Origin: Alphaproteobacteria bacterium MarineAlpha9_Bin7
Lineage (GTDB): Bacteria > Pseudomonadota > Alphaproteobacteria > UBA7887
DNA: 11,028 bases
Reading direction: 5' to 3'
Assembly: GCA_002938115.1 (NCBI GenBank)
Contig: PTKD01000046.1
Span: 1-11,028 of the forward strand
Position numbers and translations under genes: made by a program. The notes under the pieces are model-generated. The model worked only from the letters and a program-made list of their open reading frames with translations. It did no database searches and was not told where the DNA came from. This document shows, piece by piece, positions 7,677 through 11,028 of the stretch. How positions within the stretch are numbered: position 1 is the stretch's first letter; each line of letters starts with the position of its first letter.

Positions 7677-8453
7677 ATTGTGATTCGAGATCTTAGTGTC
7701 AGTTACGGCTCCACACGGCATGGGCGGTTCGCGGTTCGCGGGGTGTCTTTTAGTTTTGGCACTGGCATTAGTTTTGGCTTGTCCGGCCAGAGTGGTAGTG
7801 GGAAATCAACAGTGCTGCATTCTATTGCCGGTCTCATTGGACATTGGGAAGGAACGATTGAGATTGATGAGCAGCTACAATATAGAAAGCGTAAGCCCAC
7901 CTTTTATCGACACGTTCAACTGTTGTTTCAAGATTCCAACTCTGCTTTGCACCCCCGACACATGGTCGAGACATCGCTTGCTGAGCCGGCTATTATTCAC
8001 AACTTGGAAGATGTTGATCTCCGTGTTGGTGCGGCGCTGGAAAACGTTGGCCTCGAAGACAATATTCGCTACCGTTATCCGCATCAGCTTTCTGGGGGTC
8101 AGAGGCAACGAGTCGCATTGGCTCGTGCCCTAATACTTGAGCCCAAGGTCCTTCTTCTCGATGAGCCAACAGCGGGCCTCGACATGCTGGCGCAAGCCGG
8201 TATCATAAAACTACTAAATGACTTGCGACATCGGAATAATTTAAGTTATTTGCTAGTCAGCCACGATATCGCTGTGATCACGGAGCTGTGCGACTGGGTC
8301 GGAATTATGCAAAGCGGCCACCTTGTGGACGTGCAACGTACCGCCCGACTTCTTGCTGGCGTTAATGGATTGGCCCCGTATACTCAAAAATTAGTTGATG
8401 CGGCTTCCAGTTATATTTCGAGTCACGCGGGAACGAAAAGCTCCGTACTTTGA
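7674..8453 (+). CDS. ABC transporter ATP-binding protein, DppF/OppF-like
   Basis: The second ATPase subunit, 259 residues, forming a heterodimer with the upstream ATPase on the cytoplasmic side of the permeases. Motifs: Walker A GQSGSGKST (38-46), Q-loop Gln 86 in LLFQDSNSALHPR (the NSALHPR stretch resembles the DppF/OppF S-LNPR loop), signature LSGGQRQRVALARAL (139-153), Walker B VLLLDEP (159-165), and the H-loop His 197 in SHD. The D-loop reads AGLD rather than the common SALD. The end, LAPYTQKLVDAA, is equivalent to HPYTxxLL, with almost none of the extended C-terminal domain of longer DppF proteins. GTG 7674 lies 15 bases after the previous stop. It is the last gene of the import operon; a 69-base gap follows. 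Confidence 0.9.
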   Translation: MIVIRDLSVSYGSTRHGRFAVRGVSFSFGTGISFGLSGQSGSGKSTVLHSIAGLIGHWEGTIEIDEQLQYRKRKPTFYRHVQLLFQDSNSALHPRHMVETSLAEPAIIHNLEDVDLRVGAALENVGLEDNIRYRYPHQLSGGQRQRVALARALILEPKVLLLDEPTAGLDMLAQAGIIKLLNDLRHRNNLSYLLVSHDIAVITELCDWVGIMQSGHLVDVQRTARLLAGVNGLAPYTQKLVDAASSYISSHAGTKSSVL

Positions 8454-8522
8454 TCTATATAAGAAATGTTTGTTGTCAGATTTGAGAGCGTTCTCTTTTG
8501 CTCGGCACAGTAAATTAGGTGT

Positions 8523-9767
8523 TTGGGATCCTTGATTCAATTCCGTAAAATAATTGTTCCTGTCGGGTTCCTTCTTGGGGCCGTCTTGATTGCTGGTTGG
8601 TTGCGCGCAACGAAGTCGGACTCACCGGAGAGCCCGATAGCGGAACGTGTTTGGACTGTTGATACCACGCCTGTAGTCACCTCTGATTTTCAGCCCGAGT
8701 TGCATTTGTTTGCTGAAATAGTTGCTGGTCGTGCGACAGATTTGCGGGCACTTGTTGCTGGTACGGTTGAGTCGGTGGGAACAAATTTTGCCAATGGTGG
8801 GGTAGTTGAAAAAGGAGAGATTTTGCTCACCATGGATCCATTTTTTCAAGATCGAGATTTGATGGAACAGAAGGCCCTGCTCCGCGAAGCGGCGGCGCGA
8901 TTAGAGGAGCTAACTGTTAGGGAAGAAATAGAGGGGCTATTGTTATTTGAAGATCGTACGCAGCTGGAAATCTCACAGAACGATTTAATTCGATACAAAG
9001 AGTTGGTCGGGGAAGCGGTATCGGAACGTAAATTTGATGAGGCGCGTTTGGCGGCAAGCCGGGCTAACACGCAGGTGCTACTACGGGAGCAACAACTCGC
9101 AGCACTCAATGCTCAAATCAACCAACAAACAGCCGTCATTGATAAACTAAGCGCGGCAGTGGAGCGTGCGCTGCGAAATCGTGAGGACACGCAAATGCGT
9201 GCGCCGTTTACGGGTTACCTTGCCGATATAGCGCTAAATGAAGGGATGCATTTGAGCGCCGGTGACCCCGTCGCAAGACTTATCGATTCGGGTCGCCTAG
9301 AGGCTCGTATTTTTCTCAGTAATGCGCAATTCGCAAGCGCATTTTCTAATAGTTTTTTCCCCAAAACTGCTGTCATAAATTGGAAAACAGGCGGCGAAAC
9401 TAGGATTTTTGACGCCACTGTGGAGAGGTTGGAAAGCGAAGTGGACCCGACTTTGGGTGGGGTTCATGTGTATGCACGTCTCAACCCGAATATGGCCAAT
9501 ACAGCTTTGCGGCCGGGAGCAATTGTAGAAGTAGTTTTGCTGGACCGGGTCTATGAGGGAGTTATGCGGCTTCCGGAGGAAGTTTTGCATGGCGAAACCA
9601 CCGTGTACGCTGTTGTTGATGGTCGTCTAGAGGAGCGTAACGTTAATTTGGTCGGCCGTGATGGCGATTGGGTCTTGCTAAAGGGTCCTCTTGTTGAGGG
9701 TGAGCATATTGTGCTCACTAGATTCATGGAGATTGGCCCCGGAATTGCAGTAACCCGCTTTCAATGA
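8523..9767 (+). CDS. RND efflux periplasmic adaptor (HlyD/MFP family)
   Basis: A 414-residue membrane-fusion protein that would bridge the RND pump encoded next to an outer-membrane channel. One N-terminal membrane helix (about 10-26) anchors it; there is no lipobox Cys. Domains in order: first lipoyl half with ALVAGTVESVG and VEKGEILLTMDP (about 76-106); a long alpha-hairpin coiled coil (about 108-221) rich in Glu, Arg, Ala and Leu; second lipoyl half MRAPFTGYLADIALNEG (225-241) with LSAGDPVARLID (244-255); then beta-barrel and membrane-proximal regions ending in the VVDGRLEERNVNL and VLLKGPLVEGEHIVLT strands. No ATG exists near the start. TTG 8523 follows AGGT at 8516-8519 closely, and TTG 8532 is an alternative. 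The stop overlaps the RND ATG (ATGA), so pump and adaptor are coupled. The substrate is unknown. Confidence 0.87.
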   Translation: MGSLIQFRKIIVPVGFLLGAVLIAGWLRATKSDSPESPIAERVWTVDTTPVVTSDFQPELHLFAEIVAGRATDLRALVAGTVESVGTNFANGGVVEKGEILLTMDPFFQDRDLMEQKALLREAAARLEELTVREEIEGLLLFEDRTQLEISQNDLIRYKELVGEAVSERKFDEARLAASRANTQVLLREQQLAALNAQINQQTAVIDKLSAAVERALRNREDTQMRAPFTGYLADIALNEGMHLSAGDPVARLIDSGRLEARIFLSNAQFASAFSNSFFPKTAVINWKTGGETRIFDATVERLESEVDPTLGGVHVYARLNPNMANTALRPGAIVEVVLLDRVYEGVMRLPEEVLHGETTVYAVVDGRLEERNVNLVGRDGDWVLLKGPLVEGEHIVLTRFMEIGPGIAVTRFQ

Positions 9768-10780
9768 GATCTCGTTCCCACGCGATACTGGAAACGTTTG
9801 TAGCGCATCCAACTGCAGCCAACCTTCTTATGGTGTTGATGCTAATAATGGGTGTGGTATCGCTCGAAAGGCTAAATACTCAGTTTTTCCCAGACTTTGG
9901 GATTGACATCGTAACTGTTTCTGTCGCCTGGTCGGGAGCGAGTGCCGAGGATGTTGAAAGCAATGTTATCAAGGCACTGGAGCCCGAACTAAGATTTCTC
10001 GACAGTGTTGACAAAGTGACCTCTTCAGCACGCGAAGGCTCTGGCACCGTAGTTGTTGAATATAAATCCGGGACAGATATGCAGGCAGCCTTGTCCGCGG
10101 TGGAGAGCGCTGTATCTCAAATTGGTACTTTCCCTGAAGATGCTGAAAAACCAGTAATATCTCGGATTTTTCGCTACGACACGATAAGCCGACTGATAGT
10201 AACCGGGCCTTATACGGAATCGTCATTGAAATACATCGCAAAGCGTATCAGGGATGACCTCCTGGCGCTTGGGATTGACAAAGTCAGCATGTTTCCGATG
10301 CGAGACGAGGAAATTCATGTTGAGGTTTCATCCGAAACACTACTCGAGTTGGATATGAGTCTGGATGATATTGCTACGCTAATTCGTGTTAGTAGTCAGG
10401 ACCTACCGGCTGGAGATACTGGTGGTAAGAGCCGGCAGCAGCTTCGCGGCATAGGGGCCATGCGAACCGTAAATGAACTTGCTACAATTGATGTATTGGC
10501 GCACGAAAGTGGCGGAGCAATCACTCTCGGAGACATCGCGGAGCTGCGGGATACGTTTGTTGCAAATGCTCCTATTTATCTTTTTAACAAGGAGCCGGCT
10601 ATCGAACTGCACGTCCAACGCGCGGTGGGTGCCGATGCGTTAGTCTTGGCAGGTCGAGTTGACAAATATGTCCGCACACTTCGCTCAACTCTTCCTGCAA
10701 ATTTAACTGTCCAGCAGTTTGACGTCGCAGCCAATTTGATCCGGGAGCGAATCAATTTGCTTCTACGCAACGGTGCTGGG
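9764..10780 (+). CDS. RND efflux transporter permease (AcrB/MMPL superfamily), N-terminal third only
   Basis: The inner-membrane pump of a tripartite efflux system, broken after about 339 residues; the family is normally over 1000. The ATG overlaps the adaptor stop. The cytoplasmic tail and first helix (FVAHPTAANLLMVLMLIMGV), LNTQFFPDFGIDIVTVSVAW, the SGASAEDVESNVIKALEPEL stretch and the VVVEYKSGTDMQAALSAVESAV segment are typical of the first porter (PN1/PC1-type) domain. Homology runs through NLIRERINLLLRNGAG, after which family members enter the second membrane helix (usually G-L-x-L-V-x-x-x-L). Here the helix is missing: the same frame stays open to the window end but reads an Arg- and Gly-rich, non-membrane sequence with no family resemblance. 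That tail is an out-of-frame reading of PurH-like DNA. Treat it as a truncated gene or contig artefact rather than a functional protein. Confidence 0.85.
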
Positions 10781-10782
10781 AA
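10772..10782. other. Join between RND pump gene and foreign PurH-like DNA
   Basis: RND homology ends with the Gly codon at 10778-10780. PurH-like coding is open from 10773, with clear resemblance further in. The break falls in this short stretch, possibly within bases that fit both sides. No insertion-sequence ends, direct repeats or tRNA are visible around it. Confidence 0.75.
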
Positions 10783-11028
10783 TGCGCACGGCCTCGAAAG
10801 CGACACCGACGGCCGAGGGCCAGGCCCAACTGCAATTCGGGATGCGGGTAATCCGGCACGTGAAGTCGAACGCCATCGTGCTCGTGAAGGACGACATGCT
10901 GGTGGGAGTGGGTGCGGGTCAGATGAATCGCGTCGATGCCGTCCGCCACGCCGTGGAGCATGCCGGGGAGTCAGCATCGGGCAGCTATCTCGTGTCCGAT
11001 GCGTATTTCCCGAAGACCGATGGCCCCG
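10782..11028 (+). CDS. purH: PurH (AICAR transformylase/IMP cyclohydrolase) C-terminal fragment, runs off window
   Basis: Read in the frame of ATG 10782, about 82 residues match the C-terminal AICAR formyltransferase domain of the bifunctional purine enzyme, which carries out the last two steps to IMP. The marks are FGMRVIRHVKSNAIVLVKD, GVGAGQMNRVDAVRHAVEHAG and YLVSDAYFPKTDGP. These correspond to the highly conserved W-x-V-x-HVKSNAIV (containing the catalytic Lys and nearby residues), GAGQMSRVD and SDAFFP-x-DG blocks. The first two thirds of PurH are absent, and the last roughly 50 residues lie beyond the window. ATG 10782 is only the first codon after the join, not a true start. GC is about 64% (159/248 counted) with third-position GC about 79% (65/82 codons), well above the neighbours. 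This DNA probably comes from a different genome or a distant locus. Confidence 0.85.
   Translation, partial: MRTASKATPTAEGQAQLQFGMRVIRHVKSNAIVLVKDDMLVGVGAGQMNRVDAVRHAVEHAGESASGSYLVSDAYFPKTDGP

Noticed and set aside
8478..8500. Possible terminator GAGA-GCGT-TCTC followed by TTTT between the ATPase and the adaptor gene
   Set aside because: The stem is only four base pairs and cannot be extended, so it is too weak to claim.
10576..10977. Long minus-strand open frames (10576-10977 and 10752-10961) across the join
   Set aside because: They are shadows: the GC-rich PurH-like DNA lacks stops in several frames. The translations are Arg/Pro/Ser-rich without family resemblance, while the plus strand has clear homology.
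1..11028. CRISPR array, tRNA or rRNA gene, transposase, prophage or defence island
   Set aside because: I saw no regularly spaced repeats, no tRNA-like or rRNA-like segments, and no recombinase or nuclease proteins; the coding content is accounted for by housekeeping and transport genes.

Overview
The window looks like a piece of an alphaproteobacterial chromosome of moderate GC (two 60-base samples hand-counted at 43% and 50%). The evidence is the order ftsX - ydcF - plsC, as far as I recall typical of alphaproteobacteria, together with the type of the ArgE and ABC-transporter proteins. I cannot name a genus. Genes are tightly packed. No gene-free stretch exceeds 300 bases; the longest gaps are about 70 to 115 bases.

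Layout. Bases 1-1849 (+): the C-terminal part of the cell-division protein FtsX, a YdcF/DUF218 membrane protein, and a PlsC-type acyltransferase. They are translationally coupled (5-base gap, then an ATGA overlap) and form a cell-envelope operon ending at a hairpin near 1910-1938. Bases 1936-3108 (-): an M20-family acetylornithine deacetylase (ArgE type), convergent with plsC. Bases 3223-8453 (+): a complete five-gene Dpp/Opp-type ABC importer, consisting of a periplasmic binding protein, two permeases and two ATPases. It is divergent from argE, and the pairing suggests uptake of small peptides or acylated amino acids with deacylation in the cytoplasm. Bases 8523-about 10780 (+): a membrane-fusion adaptor followed, with an ATGA overlap, by the first third of an RND efflux pump.

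The most striking point is at the right end. The RND pump is cleanly homologous to its family up to an Arg-Asn-Gly-Ala-Gly motif ending at 10780, just before the expected second membrane helix. From 10782 to the window end the DNA instead encodes, in a different frame, a recognisable C-terminal piece of PurH (AICAR transformylase domain). GC jumps to about 64% (159 of 248 bases counted) and third-position GC to about 79%. This is a join of unrelated DNA: most simply a chimeric contig, less likely a real insertion or deletion that broke the pump gene.

Apart from that join, the genes are ordinary housekeeping and transport functions. I found no CRISPR array, tRNA, rRNA, transposase or recognisable novel defence-like system.
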